Part shown: piece after piece, positions 23,596 to 32,041 of the stretch
Layout: each line of letters begins with the position of its first letter
Numbering within the stretch: the first letter of the stretch is position 1
Source of the DNA: JAVVEZ01 sp032250895
Lineage (GTDB): Bacteria; Pseudomonadota; Gammaproteobacteria; Pseudomonadales; Pseudohongiellaceae
Reading direction: 5' to 3'
DNA length: 41,946 bases
Assembly: GCA_032250895.1 (NCBI GenBank)
Contig: JAVVEZ010000026.1
Location: 1 to 41,946 of the forward strand
Program-made: the position numbers and the translations under genes
Notes under the pieces: generated by a model
What the model was told of the DNA's origin: nothing
What the model saw: the letters and a program-made list of their open reading frames with translations, nothing else
Database searches by the model: none

Positions 23596-24965
23596 ATGAA
23601 CAAAAAAATGACATTGTCTTCCCTGGCTGCCGGGTTTGCAGCCACATTGATCGTGCAATCGGCCACAGCCCAGCTCGTGCCGGATATTGGCTTCAACAGT
23701 GTGGGGCGGGGTGCTCCGATCGCGGATGCACAGGACTATCCCTATGTCGGTGCGATTCAGCGCTTCGGAGCCGCCGATGCCGTCGCCGCCAGCAACGGCG
23801 AGGTTCCTCCGGGAGTCGAAGCCCTGCCGGTCGACATCTTCACCACCAAGGATTTCTACGCGGATGCGGCCTTGTGGCAGGATCCCCGCTACTATCGCTG
23901 CAATTCGATCATGGCCATCGAGAATCAGGGGGGCGCCAACCCGGGTCAATCGATCAGCGGGGATGATCCCCCCCGCACCTCGGCCTGGGGTTTCTGTGAT
24001 CGTGATTATCCGCGCTCGGAGATCGTCAGCCCCTACGGTTTCAAGACCGCACAGGAGCATTATCAGGCGCTGCTGGAGGAAACCAGGAAGCGTGGCGGTC
24101 CCACCGAACATACCTATGCCACTGTCCCTGGTGATATCAGCGGTCGTTATATCTGGAATGAAGGCGGTCTGGGTGGCCTGCATGGCACCTGGTATTCCAT
24201 GCTGGTGAACCAGATTCCGACCATTCTGTCGCTGCTGACCCCAGAGTACCAGGGACGGGTGGTACAGGAGACCTTCCACCAGGCAGCAGGCCAGACGCAG
24301 TGGCCTTCCCAATACTGCTGGCCCGAGGGCTTCATGCGGCGCTGGCACTTCGCCGCCACGCTGGTGCAGCCTCACACCGTGATGGTGACGCCGGATGTGG
24401 TCCAGATCATGGCTGGCGTGGCGGATAATTTTGTGACCAATATCCATCTCGGTCGCGAGTTCAATATGGATGGCGCCCTGCCGCGTCTGGGCCAGGATGT
24501 GCCACGCTGGTATGGGGATACCGTCGGGTTCTGGGACGGAGAGGTGCTGATCAGCTGGACTTCGAACATCCAGGGCTGGATGGCGCATTCGGCCTTCGAA
24601 TTTTCCAGCAAGATGCAGACCATCGAAATCTACACGCCGGTTCGTGACGCCGACGGCAGGATCACGGCGCTCAATCACGAGGCGGNNNNNNNNNNGACCC
24701 CGAGGCCTTGGTGGAGCCCATCCGGATCGTGCGCAATCTGACCCGGGTAAGCAGCCTGAGGGAAGGTGACCCCTATACCTTCATCGAATGTCTGCAGAGC
24801 ATCTATCCGGTTGAGGGCATCGCAAGTCCAAAGTCTCCGGGAGACACCTTCGAATACTGGGTGCCGGATATGTATGGACGACCCTGGGCACAGCTGTGGG
24901 AGAAGTATCTCGAGGAAGGCATGCAGAAGCCAAAAGACGAGAAGGATATTTTCAGCTTCGACTAA
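23596..24965 (+). CDS. secreted WDG-family protein (unknown function), copy D, spanning an assembly gap
   Basis: The protein starts with a signal peptide (MNKKMTLSSLAAGFAATLIVQSATAQ) and has 'YYRCNSIMAIENQGG', 'PTEHTYATVPGDISGRYIW', 'YCWPEGFMRRWHF', the core 'RWYGDTVGFWDGEVLISWT' and, after a run of N, 'DPEALVEPIRIVRNL' to 'KDIFSFD'. The ten N at 24686-24695 put the two parts out of frame; the true missing length should leave remainder 2 on division by 3 (for example 8 or 11). I therefore read one intact gene of about 455 residues rather than two. It resembles copy C most. The longer C-terminal part (IECLQSIYPVEGI...EYWVPDMYGRPW) is absent from copies A and B. It is divergent from the MBL operon. 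Confidence 0.78.
24686..24695. other. assembly gap (ten N)
   Basis: Ten unresolved bases inside WDG copy D. The frame before and after cannot be joined by exactly ten bases without a shift, so the N count is a placeholder or estimate. Confidence 0.98.
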
Positions 24966-25351
24966 TCCGATGTCTGACAGGCCTCATCACCCCGATGCAG
25001 GCCTCGTCACCCCGGTGTAGACTGCAAGAACACCCGTCTTGTGCTGTTGAATCCCACATATCTGCAACCAGGAGCCTTTTTTCTGTCTGGTCTGACACAG
25101 ATCCTGTCGGCAGTGGCGGGTGGGCCGGCGAGGAGCGGAAGCGAGCGAGCGGAGCCACCACGGCGCTGCCTTGCCCAGTGGGTACGATTCAGGTTCCTGC
25201 GGCAATGGGGTCAGATCCCTATTCCCCTCGAAGAAACAAAATGCTGGCCACCAAACTCCAGGGAAACAGGGCTCTGACCCTGTTTCCGTCCCGCACAGGC
25301 CCCTTCCAGGCAAGCGTTTCCTGATGTCGGCCTGCCCGGAATGACGACAGT
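24966..25351. other. 386-bp gene-free interval with short repeats
   Basis: No gene is supported here. The interval contains a tandem pair of 20-bp units (24978-24997 and 24998-25017, differing at two positions; CAGGCCTCATCACCCCGATG type), a GGGGTCAGAT block near 25207, and a strong 10-bp palindrome at 25262-25287. The right end, GGCCTGCCCGGAATGACG near 25330, resembles common proteobacterial intergenic repeats. It separates a plus-strand gene from a converging minus-strand gene, a usual place for repeats to collect. Confidence 0.7.
25262..25287. terminator. perfect 10-bp hairpin, possible bidirectional terminator
   Basis: GGAAACAGGG (25262-25271) and CCCTGTTTCC (25278-25287) pair perfectly around the six-base loop CTCTGA. 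It lies between convergent genes (WDG copy D and the amidohydrolase at 25352-26611), where a bidirectional terminator would fit. There is no long U-run, so it may instead be a repeat palindrome. The loop and right arm contain CTCTGACCC, as in the repeats near 17042. Confidence 0.45.
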
Positions 25352-26611
25352 TTATTGCGAGAAGACGACCCGGCCTTCCTTGATCGTCGTGACGACCTTC
25401 AGCAGCGCACTGCTGTCCGTCATCGGGTCGCCATCGATGATGACGATGTCGCCATACTTGCCGGGCTCCAAGGTGCCGAAATCATCGCCATGCAGGGTCG
25501 CGGCGGCGGCATTGGCGGTGATGATCCGGACGATTTCCCGGGGCGAGAACACGAGGCGCAAGGCGCGCAGTTCATCGGCCAGCGACTGCTTTGGCGGCCA
25601 CTGGGTATCGGTGCCATAGCCATAAACCATGCCCGCCTGCCATAGCAGCCGTGCATTGACCGGACCCTGTCCGGCACTGGACAGCGTGTCCCACGGGAAG
25701 GGCTGGCCATCACGGAACAATGCCGTGCCCTGAGCATCGAAGTGCGGCACGAACACCGCCAGCGTCGAGGTCATCGGAATGCCGGCACCGGCGATTTTCT
25801 GCAGGGCAGCGGGGTCCTGATCGAGACGGCCGACGTGTGGTGTATGCACCAGCATCGCAGGATGGGCGTCGATCGCCGCCGCCGAATCCTTCACACTGAC
25901 GGCATGCACGATGGTTGGCATGCCGCGTTTGTTGCCCTCTGCCACGATCAACTTGAGCGTGTCGATCTCCGGCCCGCCCGGTGTCGTGTTGACCACGGTT
26001 TTCAGATAGTCATAACCATTCTTTTTTGCGTTTTCGATGGCGCCGATGATCACCTCACGCGGGATTGCCGGGGCCGCTTTGGTGGCACCGCCGATCCGGG
26101 CGGGGTCGGTGCGGGCCGGGTCGCCGGCTTGCGGCGGGGGCGCTTCAGGGTCGGCTCCGGCCACCGGAATGAAGGTGCCGGTGAACAGGCGTGGCCCCTG
26201 CATCTCGCCCCTGGCAATGCGGTCACGGGCGGTCACGATGGGTGGCGCGTCGATGGCCGACAGCACAGTGGTGAATCCGGCGTCGAGAAATTCCTGCATC
26301 TGCTGTGGTGCCCGCTCACTCAGCCAATTTGCCGGATTGCCGGCGATGACATGGCGGTGGCCTTCGACGAAGCCTGGCATCACCGTTTTGCCGCCGGCAT
26401 CGATGGTCCGCAGACCGGCCACACTGCGCGAGCCGGCCGTGACTGACTCGATGCGGCCATCGCGGATCACCACGGTTGCGTTGTCGATGATGCCACCCTT
26501 GCCGTCAAGCAGGCGGCCATTGCTGATGACGAGGTCCTGAGCGGCCGCAGTCGCAGCGAAGCAAAGCAGGGAAACGAAGGCGATGGTGCGCAAGGCTTGG
26601 GGTTTTTTCAT
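25352..26611 (-). CDS. secreted imidazolonepropionase/prolidase-like amidohydrolase
   Basis: The 419-residue protein has a signal peptide (MKKPQALRTIAFVSLLCFAATAAAQ). It begins 'DLVISNGRLLDGKGGIIDNATVVIRDGRIESV' and has the metal site 'GFVEGHRHVIAG' (H-x-H), the likely carboxylated Lys in 'GYDYLKTVVNT', His residues in 'TIVHAVSV' and 'LVHTPHVGR', and the late Asp in 'YGYGTDTQWPP'. The end 'GTLEPGKYGDIVIIDGDPM' is standard for this superfamily. I start at 26611, at the signal peptide, not at the earlier in-frame codon. It hydrolyses an unknown amide or cyclic substrate in the periplasm. Unlike the amidohydrolase at 9403-11088 it is of the imidazolonase-like rather than YtcJ type. The 165 bp upstream separate it from serC; it faces WDG copy D. 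Confidence 0.88.
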   Translation of the reverse strand: MKKPQALRTIAFVSLLCFAATAAAQDLVISNGRLLDGKGGIIDNATVVIRDGRIESVTAGSRSVAGLRTIDAGGKTVMPGFVEGHRHVIAGNPANWLSERAPQQMQEFLDAGFTTVLSAIDAPPIVTARDRIARGEMQGPRLFTGTFIPVAGADPEAPPPQAGDPARTDPARIGGATKAAPAIPREVIIGAIENAKKNGYDYLKTVVNTTPGGPEIDTLKLIVAEGNKRGMPTIVHAVSVKDSAAAIDAHPAMLVHTPHVGRLDQDPAALQKIAGAGIPMTSTLAVFVPHFDAQGTALFRDGQPFPWDTLSSAGQGPVNARLLWQAGMVYGYGTDTQWPPKQSLADELRALRLVFSPREIVRIITANAAAATLHGDDFGTLEPGKYGDIVIIDGDPMTDSSALLKVVTTIKEGRVVFSQ

Positions 26612-26776
26612 GGTATTGTTCTCCCGTGAGATAGGACCGGGATGCAAGAGGTCCCGGTATCGAAGCATGCAAGACAGCTATGATCTTCGTATTCCGCACG
26701 ATATTCAATCCGAATTGAAGAAACTCCGCATGCACTAGCGTTTATCCGGATTGTTGCTAAAAATGCTTTGAGCGAA

Positions 26777-27868
26777 TCAGCCTTGCGTGCGTTCAAATTC
26801 CCGCATGAATTCGGCCAGTTTCCTGCAGCCCGCCAGCGGCATGGCATTGTAGATGGAGGCGCGGATGCCGCCGACATTGCGGTGGCCCTTGAGGGCATAG
26901 AGGCCTTCGCTCAGGGCCGCCTTGACAAAGGCGGTGGCCAGGTCGGCGCTGGGCAGATTGAAGGTGACGTTCATGCGCGAACGATGCTCGGGGTGGGCGG
27001 TGCCGGTATAAAACGTCGAGGCGTCGATGACCTCATAGAGGCAGGCGGCCTTCTGCTCGTTGATGCGGGCAATGGCGCTGACGCCGCCCAGCTCCTTCAT
27101 CCATTCCAGCACCAGGCTCATGGTGTAGATGGCAAAGGTGTTGTTGGTATTGGCCATCGAATGAGTTTTTTCATACACCGCATAATCCAGCAACGAGGGG
27201 GTTCTTGGCAGTGCATGACCGATCAGGTCTTCGCGCACCAGCACCAGGGCCAGGCCCGCAGGCCCCAGATTTTTCTGCAGGCCGGCAAAGACCACGCCGA
27301 GTTTGGAAAAATCCACCGGACGCGAGAAGATATCCGAGGTGGCATCCACCACCAGGGGCAGCGCACCGGTGTCGGGGTAATGCGGGTACTGGGTGCCGTA
27401 AATCGTGTTGTTGCTGGTGATGAAGGCGTAGGACGCCTCCGGGTCCAGCATGGCGGCACTCAGCTCGGGGATGCGGTCATAGGCGCTGTCGGCGCTGCTG
27501 CATGCAATCCGGATGTCGCCATAGCGGGCGGCTTCGACATTGGCGAGCCGGGAAAAGTTGCCGGTTTCACAATAGATGGCCCGCTGCGCAGGTTTCAGAC
27601 CCAGCAGGTTCAGGGGCACCGCGGCAAACTGCATCTGGGCGCCGCCATGGGTATACAGAATCTTGTAGTTGGCGGGCAGATCGCCAATTTCTCTTAGCAG
27701 TTCGTCGCAATGGTTGAGCAGTGCGTCAAACTCTTTGGAGCGGTGGCTGAGTTCGATCAGGGAAACACCCATGCCCTTGAAGTTCAGGAACTCCGCCTGA
27801 ATTTTCTGCATGACCGGGACCGGCAGCATCGCCGGACCGGCGCCAAAGTTATAGATCGGAGCATTCAT
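26777..27868 (-). CDS. serC: phosphoserine aminotransferase
   Basis: This 363-residue class V aminotransferase matches SerC along its length: 'YNFGAGPAMLPVPVMQKIQ', 'GVSLIELSHRSKEF', 'THGGAQMQFAAVPLNLL', 'LVVDATSDIFSRP', the PLP-lysine block 'GVVFAGLQKNLGPAGLALVLVRED' and the C-terminal 'GLYALKGHRNVGGIRASIYNAMP'. It converts 3-phosphohydroxypyruvate to phosphoserine using glutamate and also serves pyridoxal phosphate synthesis. The length is normal for the family. It lies 21 bp after serA on the same strand; the pair covers the first two steps of serine synthesis. Cytoplasmic. Confidence 0.97.
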   Translation of the reverse strand: MNAPIYNFGAGPAMLPVPVMQKIQAEFLNFKGMGVSLIELSHRSKEFDALLNHCDELLREIGDLPANYKILYTHGGAQMQFAAVPLNLLGLKPAQRAIYCETGNFSRLANVEAARYGDIRIACSSADSAYDRIPELSAAMLDPEASYAFITSNNTIYGTQYPHYPDTGALPLVVDATSDIFSRPVDFSKLGVVFAGLQKNLGPAGLALVLVREDLIGHALPRTPSLLDYAVYEKTHSMANTNNTFAIYTMSLVLEWMKELGGVSAIARINEQKAACLYEVIDASTFYTGTAHPEHRSRMNVTFNLPSADLATAFVKAALSEGLYALKGHRNVGGIRASIYNAMPLAGCRKLAEFMREFERTQG

Positions 27869-27889
27869 AAATCAATCCAGAACAGGTAA

Positions 27890-29068
27890 TTAAATCAGCC
27901 AGACTTTGATGACATGCGGAATGGCCTGGATTTCCGCCAGGGTCTCGGCGGAAGGGGCGCTTGCGAGGTCGATCAGGTTGTAGGCAATGTCATTGCGGCT
28001 TTTGTTGAGCATGTCGATGACATTGATGTTCTTGTCGGCCAGGATGGACAGGATTTTGCCCAGCATGCCGGCGACATTCTCATTGATGACGGCAATGCGC
28101 ACGCCTTCCGTTCTTTCCAGAAAAATATTGGGAAAGTTGACGGCGTTTCGGATATTGCCGTTTTCAAGAAAATCGCGCAATTGATCCACTGCCATCACGG
28201 CGCAGTTGTCCTCGGCCTCATCGGTGCTGGCGCCGATGTGGGGGGTGGTGATCACATCGTCACGTCCGAGCAGTTCGGGGCTTGGAAAGTCGGTCACATA
28301 GCGGGACAGGCGGCCGCTGTTCAGGCCTTCCAGCAGGGCGTCGCTATCCACGATCAGGTCTCTGGAGAAATTCAGCAGACAGGCGCCGGATTTGAAATAA
28401 TGGATCACCTTGCTGTTGATCAGCTTGCGGGTGCTGTCCAATACCGGCAGATGCAGCGTGACAAAGTCGGAGCGGGCAATCAGCGAGGTCAGGTTTTCCT
28501 GTTTTTCGACCTGATTGGCGAGGCGCCAGGCGGCATCCACGGAGATGGCAGGGTCATAACCCAGCACCTTCATGCCCAGTTGGATGGCCACATCGGCTAC
28601 CAGGGCGCCGATGGCGCCCAGACCCACCACGCCGATGGTTTTGCCCATCAGTTCCGAACCCTTGAAACGCTTCTTTTCGGCTTCCACCAGCTGGCTGAGT
28701 TCAGCCGGATCAGTGATGTCGCTCAGCGATCTGACCCAGTTGATGCCCGGCACGATGTCTCTGGACGCCAGCAATAAACCACATACGACCAGTTCCTTGA
28801 CGGCATTGGCGTTGGCGCCGGGGGTGTTGAAGACCACGACGCCCTGCCGGGTGTAATCGTCAACGGGAATATTGTTGACGCCGGCCCCGGCGCGGGCGAC
28901 GGCCCTGAGGCCCGGGTTGAGATGGGCCAGGCTGAGTTTCTGGCTGCGGATCAGCAATGCATCGGCTGGTTCCTGGGTGCTGGAAACCTGGTATTCCTGT
29001 TTGGGAAAACGGCTGAGGCCTTTTTCGGAAATCTGGTTATAGGTCTGTATTCTGTACATCTGCCGCAT
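27890..29068 (-). CDS. serA: D-3-phosphoglycerate dehydrogenase with ACT domain
   Basis: The 392-residue protein is a short-type SerA. The NAD-binding core is seen in 'TIGVVGLGAIGALVADVA', with 'ARAGAGVNNIPVDDYTRQGVVVFNTPGANANAV' before it and 'VTLHLPVLDSTRKLINSKVI' and 'TTPHIGASTDEAEDNCA' after it (the catalytic His lies in this last block). The C-terminal ~75 residues form an ACT domain ('VRIAVINENVAGMLGKILSILADKNINVIDML'), implying feedback by serine. 'NFSRDLIVDSDAL' replaces the more common 'NxARGxxVD'. Two starts three codons apart are possible (29068 or 29059); AGAGG lies four bases before the first and 13 before the second, so I keep the first with moderate certainty. It leads the serA-serC operon. 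Confidence 0.96.
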   Translation of the reverse strand: MRQMYRIQTYNQISEKGLSRFPKQEYQVSSTQEPADALLIRSQKLSLAHLNPGLRAVARAGAGVNNIPVDDYTRQGVVVFNTPGANANAVKELVVCGLLLASRDIVPGINWVRSLSDITDPAELSQLVEAEKKRFKGSELMGKTIGVVGLGAIGALVADVAIQLGMKVLGYDPAISVDAAWRLANQVEKQENLTSLIARSDFVTLHLPVLDSTRKLINSKVIHYFKSGACLLNFSRDLIVDSDALLEGLNSGRLSRYVTDFPSPELLGRDDVITTPHIGASTDEAEDNCAVMAVDQLRDFLENGNIRNAVNFPNIFLERTEGVRIAVINENVAGMLGKILSILADKNINVIDMLNKSRNDIAYNLIDLASAPSAETLAEIQAIPHVIKVWLI

Positions 29069-29286
29069 TTTCCTCTGGTCGGTCCTGCATGTTTCTGCGT
29101 CGGTCTCTTGCGACGTTTCAGTTGCTTGTTGCCAACATTGTCAGGGAGCCGTACCTTACAGGGAAACGCGAGTAATTTCTACCGCAAAGCCGTGGCCGGG
29201 ATGATTTAATGAGGGCTCTTTGCGCTGGCGCAGGTTCTGGCAATGAGCGATGATGGCAGTGCCGCTTGAATGTGGGGGGAGACGCT

Positions 29287-29595
29287 TTGTCCGACTGGTT
29301 TGTGTACATGGTCAGGTGCCGCTTCGGGAATCTCTATACCGGGGTCAGTACCGATGTGGCGCGGCGCTTTCAGGAACATCAGGCCGGTGCCGCCCGAAGC
29401 GCCAGGAATCTGCGTGGCAAGGGGCCGCTGCATCTGGTTTTCAGTGCTGCCGCCGGTGATCGCAGCACGGCGGCCCGGCTGGAGGCGAGGCTCAAGAAAC
29501 TCAGCAAACAACAAAAAGAGGCGCTGGTCTGTGGTGAACTGCGGCTGGAGGACGTGAGGGCTGGAGCGATCTGCACGGGGGCTGATCCTGCCTGA
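29287..29595 (+). CDS. GIY-YIG nuclease-fold protein (YhbQ-like)
   Basis: This 102-residue protein begins 'LSDWFVYMVRCRFGNLYTGVSTDVARRFQEHQAG', the GIY-YIG fold start, with 'VYMV' and 'LYTG' as the two signature strands and the Arg of the helix (VARRF). 'KGPLHLVFSAAAGDRSTAARLEARLKKLSKQQKEALV' fits the small single-domain YhbQ/UPF0213 type with a Glu in the catalytic position (LEARLKKL). A GGGGGGAG site lies five bases before a TTG at 29287, so I take that rare start rather than the upstream TTG at 29266. The fold cuts or binds nucleic acid; the role of these stand-alone proteins is not settled. It stands alone between divergent serA and proA. Confidence 0.82.
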   Translation: MSDWFVYMVRCRFGNLYTGVSTDVARRFQEHQAGAARSARNLRGKGPLHLVFSAAAGDRSTAARLEARLKKLSKQQKEALVCGELRLEDVRAGAICTGADPA

Positions 29596-29634
29596 CAGGA
29601 AGCCGAAAGCTACGTTTTCAACAGCCTGCTGGGG

Positions 29635-29640
29635 TATAAT
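29635..29640 (+). promoter_or_regulatory. candidate -10 box upstream of proA
   Basis: A consensus TATAAT lies 31 bases before the proA start. No good -35 is seen: TACGTT (29611-29616) at 18 bases is the best spaced candidate. It likely starts the long plus-strand housekeeping operon. Confidence 0.5.
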
Positions 29641-29670
29641 CTGCTTCTGTTTAGACTTCCGGGAAAAACC

Positions 29671-30930
29671 ATGTCCGACATCAAGACACTCATGCAGGAA
29701 ATGGGCAGAAAAGCCCGGGAGGCGTCCCGGGCCATGGCCCGTGCGGAAACCCATGCCAAGAATACGGCCTTGCTGGCGGCTGTCGATGCCATGCAGGCAA
29801 GCCGTGACACCTTGCTGGCAGCCAATGCCAGGGATCTCGAACAAGGTGCCCGCAAGGGCCTCGATGCCGCCATGCTGGATCGCCTGGAGCTGACCCCGGC
29901 CCGCATCGACGGCATGATCGAAGGCCTGCGCCAGGTGGCGGCTTTGGCCGATCCGGTTGGCGAAATCAGTGACTTGCGGTACATGCCCAGCGGTATTCAG
30001 GTTGGCCGCATGCGGGTGCCCCTGGGTGTCATTGGCATCATCTATGAATCCCGCCCGAATGTAACCGCCGAGGCTGCCAGCCTGTGTTTGAAATCAGGCA
30101 ATGCCACCATCCTGCGGGGTGGCTCGGAAGCCCTGCATTCCAACCGGGCCATCGCCGCCTGCATCAAGACCGGCCTGGAAGCCGCCGATCTGCCCGTTGC
30201 CGCCGTGCAGGTGGTGGGCACGACAGACCGGGAAGCCGTGGGGGAACTGATCACCATGCCGGCCTTTGTCGATGTCATCGTGCCCCGGGGCGGCAAGGGC
30301 TTGATCGAACGCATCAGCCGGGACGCCAGGGTGCCGGTGATCAAGCATCTGGACGGCATCTGTCACGTATACATCGACGATGGTGCCGATATCACCAAGG
30401 CGGTGAATGTGGCCATCAACGCCAAGACGCATCGCTATGGCGTCTGTAATGCCATGGAAACCCTGCTCGTGGCGGCCTCCATGGCATCGACGGTGTTGCC
30501 ACAGTTGGCCCTGAGCTACCAGGAACTGGGTGTCGAACTGCGCGGTTGTGAGCGCAGCCGCGCGCTGGTGCCTGCCATGGCGGCGGTGAGCGAGGAGGAC
30601 TGGAGCACGGAATATCTCGCGCCCATCCTCGCGATTCGTGTCGTCGATGGCCTGGACGCCGCCATCGCGCATATCAACCACTATGGTTCGCAGCATACCG
30701 ACAGCATCATTACCGAGGATTATGCCCGGGGTCGCCGCTTTCTGCGGGAAGTGGATTCCAGTTCGGTGATGATCAATGCCTCCACCCGCTTTGCCGATGG
30801 CTTTGAATATGGGCTGGGAGCTGAAATCGGCATTTCCACCGACAAGATACATGCCCGCGGTCCCGTCGGGCTGGAAGGTCTGACCTCACGGAAATATGTG
30901 GTGCTGGGTGATGGCCATATCCGTACATAA
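29671..30930 (+). CDS. proA: gamma-glutamyl phosphate reductase
   Basis: The 419-residue enzyme reduces gamma-glutamyl phosphate to the semialdehyde with NADPH, the second step of proline synthesis. It has 'LGVIGIIYESRPNVTAEAASLCLKSGNATILRGGSEA', the catalytic-Cys block 'INAKTHRYGVCNAMETLLVA', 'YGSQHTDSIITEDYARGRRF' and 'ASTRFADGFEYGLGAEIGISTDKIHARGPVGLEGLTSRKY'. Length and motifs are complete. It starts the plus-strand housekeeping run and is followed by nadD after 3 bp. proB is not nearby, which is common in Gammaproteobacteria of this type. Confidence 0.97.
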   Translation: MSDIKTLMQEMGRKAREASRAMARAETHAKNTALLAAVDAMQASRDTLLAANARDLEQGARKGLDAAMLDRLELTPARIDGMIEGLRQVAALADPVGEISDLRYMPSGIQVGRMRVPLGVIGIIYESRPNVTAEAASLCLKSGNATILRGGSEALHSNRAIAACIKTGLEAADLPVAAVQVVGTTDREAVGELITMPAFVDVIVPRGGKGLIERISRDARVPVIKHLDGICHVYIDDGADITKAVNVAINAKTHRYGVCNAMETLLVAASMASTVLPQLALSYQELGVELRGCERSRALVPAMAAVSEEDWSTEYLAPILAIRVVDGLDAAIAHINHYGSQHTDSIITEDYARGRRFLREVDSSSVMINASTRFADGFEYGLGAEIGISTDKIHARGPVGLEGLTSRKYVVLGDGHIRT

Positions 30931-30933
30931 GCG

Positions 30934-31593
30934 GTGAACAAGCGGAAGCAGGTGGCAGGGGCTATAAATATCGGGATCCTGGGCGGCATGTTCGATCCTG
31001 TGCACAATGGCCATCTGCGCATGGCGCTGGTGGTGCAGGACATGCTCGATCTTGATCAGGTCCGGCTGATCCCCTGCCATCAGCCCGCGCATCGGGAACC
31101 CGCCATTGCCTCTGCCGCCCAGCGCCTTGCGATGTTGCACCTGAGTGTCGCCGGCGAGCCGCAGTTGCTGGTGGATGATCGGGAATGCCAACGCCCGGGA
31201 CCCTCCTATCTCTTTGATACCCTCAGTTCCCTGAAACAGGAAATGCCCGCTGCGCACCTGTTCTTCATACTGGGGGTGGATGCCTTCAACACCCTGCCGC
31301 ACTGGCATCGGTGGCGGGAAATTTTTGCCCTGGCCCACCTGGTCGTGATTGCCAGGCCCGGATGGCAGATACAGGCAGAGGGGCTCCTGCAGCAGGCGCT
31401 GGAACAGCGTCTGGTGCAGGAGCCGGCCCAGCTTGTGGAAGCTGAGGCCGGCAGAATATACGTCTGCAAGCTGGAACCGCTGATGATATCATCCAGCCAG
31501 ATAAGGGATCAGATCAGGCAGCAGAAGTCACCGCGTTATCTCTTGCCGGATAGTGTGCTGGAATATATCAGACAGCATAAATTGTATTCCTGA
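30934..31593 (+). CDS. nadD: nicotinate-nucleotide adenylyltransferase
   Basis: This 219-residue protein transfers AMP to nicotinate mononucleotide in NAD synthesis. The nucleotidyltransferase site 'GILGGMFDPVHNGHLRMA' (GxFDPxHxGH) lies close to the N-terminus, with 'PCHQPAHR', 'FFILGVDAFNTLPHWHRW' and 'EPLMISSSQIRDQIRQQ' (the usual SxTxIR region reads SSSQIR). It starts at a GTG three bases after proA with no clear ribosome site of its own, so translational coupling is likely. The order proA-nadD-rsfS-rlmH is conserved in Pseudomonas-like genomes. Confidence 0.95.
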   Translation: MNKRKQVAGAINIGILGGMFDPVHNGHLRMALVVQDMLDLDQVRLIPCHQPAHREPAIASAAQRLAMLHLSVAGEPQLLVDDRECQRPGPSYLFDTLSSLKQEMPAAHLFFILGVDAFNTLPHWHRWREIFALAHLVVIARPGWQIQAEGLLQQALEQRLVQEPAQLVEAEAGRIYVCKLEPLMISSSQIRDQIRQQKSPRYLLPDSVLEYIRQHKLYS

Positions 31594-31620
31594 ATTGAAA
31601 AAGGGGGTGGTCCCTTATGG

Positions 31621-31640
31621 ATCCCCGCCTGCGCGGGGAT
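31621..31640. repeat. REP-like palindrome between nadD and rsfS
   Basis: ATCCCCGC-ctgc-GCGGGGAT is a perfect 8-bp stem with a four-base loop, in the 109-bp gap between nadD and rsfS. Its left part is embedded in TGGATCCCCGCCTGCGC (31618-31634), which recurs inverted at 17027-17043. This sequence type is frequent in intergenic DNA of proteobacteria and may stabilise or attenuate the operon mRNA. Confidence 0.7.
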
Positions 31641-31702
31641 GATGAATTGCCGGGCAGTGACGGCCTGCAGGGTGGTATTGACGTGAATATTGGAGAGCTG
31701 AT

Positions 31703-32041
31703 TTGGATTCTGAAACCTTGAAAAAACTGGTTATCGATGCCCTGGAAGATGTCAAGGGGCAGGCCATCGCCTGTCTGGATGTGCGGGGTCTGACCAGTGT
31801 TGCGGACTACATGGTAGTGGTCACCGGCACCTCCGGTCGCCATCTGCGGGCATTGGCCGATGAAGTCAGCAAGAAAGCCAGGGAGGCGGGATGTGCGGTC
31901 ATCGGCATGGAGGGTGAGGAGCAGGCGGAATGGATATTGCTGGACCTGGGCGATGTGATCGTCCATGTCATGCTGGCGGCGACCAGGCAGCTGTATGATC
32001 TGGAGGCACTCTGGAGCCTGGGAGCCAGCCGCGCCAAATGA
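31703..32041 (+). CDS. rsfS: ribosomal silencing factor RsfS
   Basis: The 112-residue protein matches RsfS: 'LVIDALEDVKGQAIACLDVRGLTSVADYMVVVTGTSGRHLRALADEV', 'EGEEQAEWILLDLGDVIVHVML' and 'YDLEALW'. It binds ribosomal protein L14 and blocks joining of the subunits when nutrients are scarce. It begins with TTG, supported by a GGAGAG site five bases upstream; no ATG fits. The stop overlaps the rlmH start (ATGA). Confidence 0.96.
   Translation: MDSETLKKLVIDALEDVKGQAIACLDVRGLTSVADYMVVVTGTSGRHLRALADEVSKKAREAGCAVIGMEGEEQAEWILLDLGDVIVHVMLAATRQLYDLEALWSLGASRAK

Noticed and set aside
24708..24965. Separate small gene after the N run
   Set aside because: It is the C-terminal continuation of WDG copy D in a frame displaced only by the arbitrary N length.
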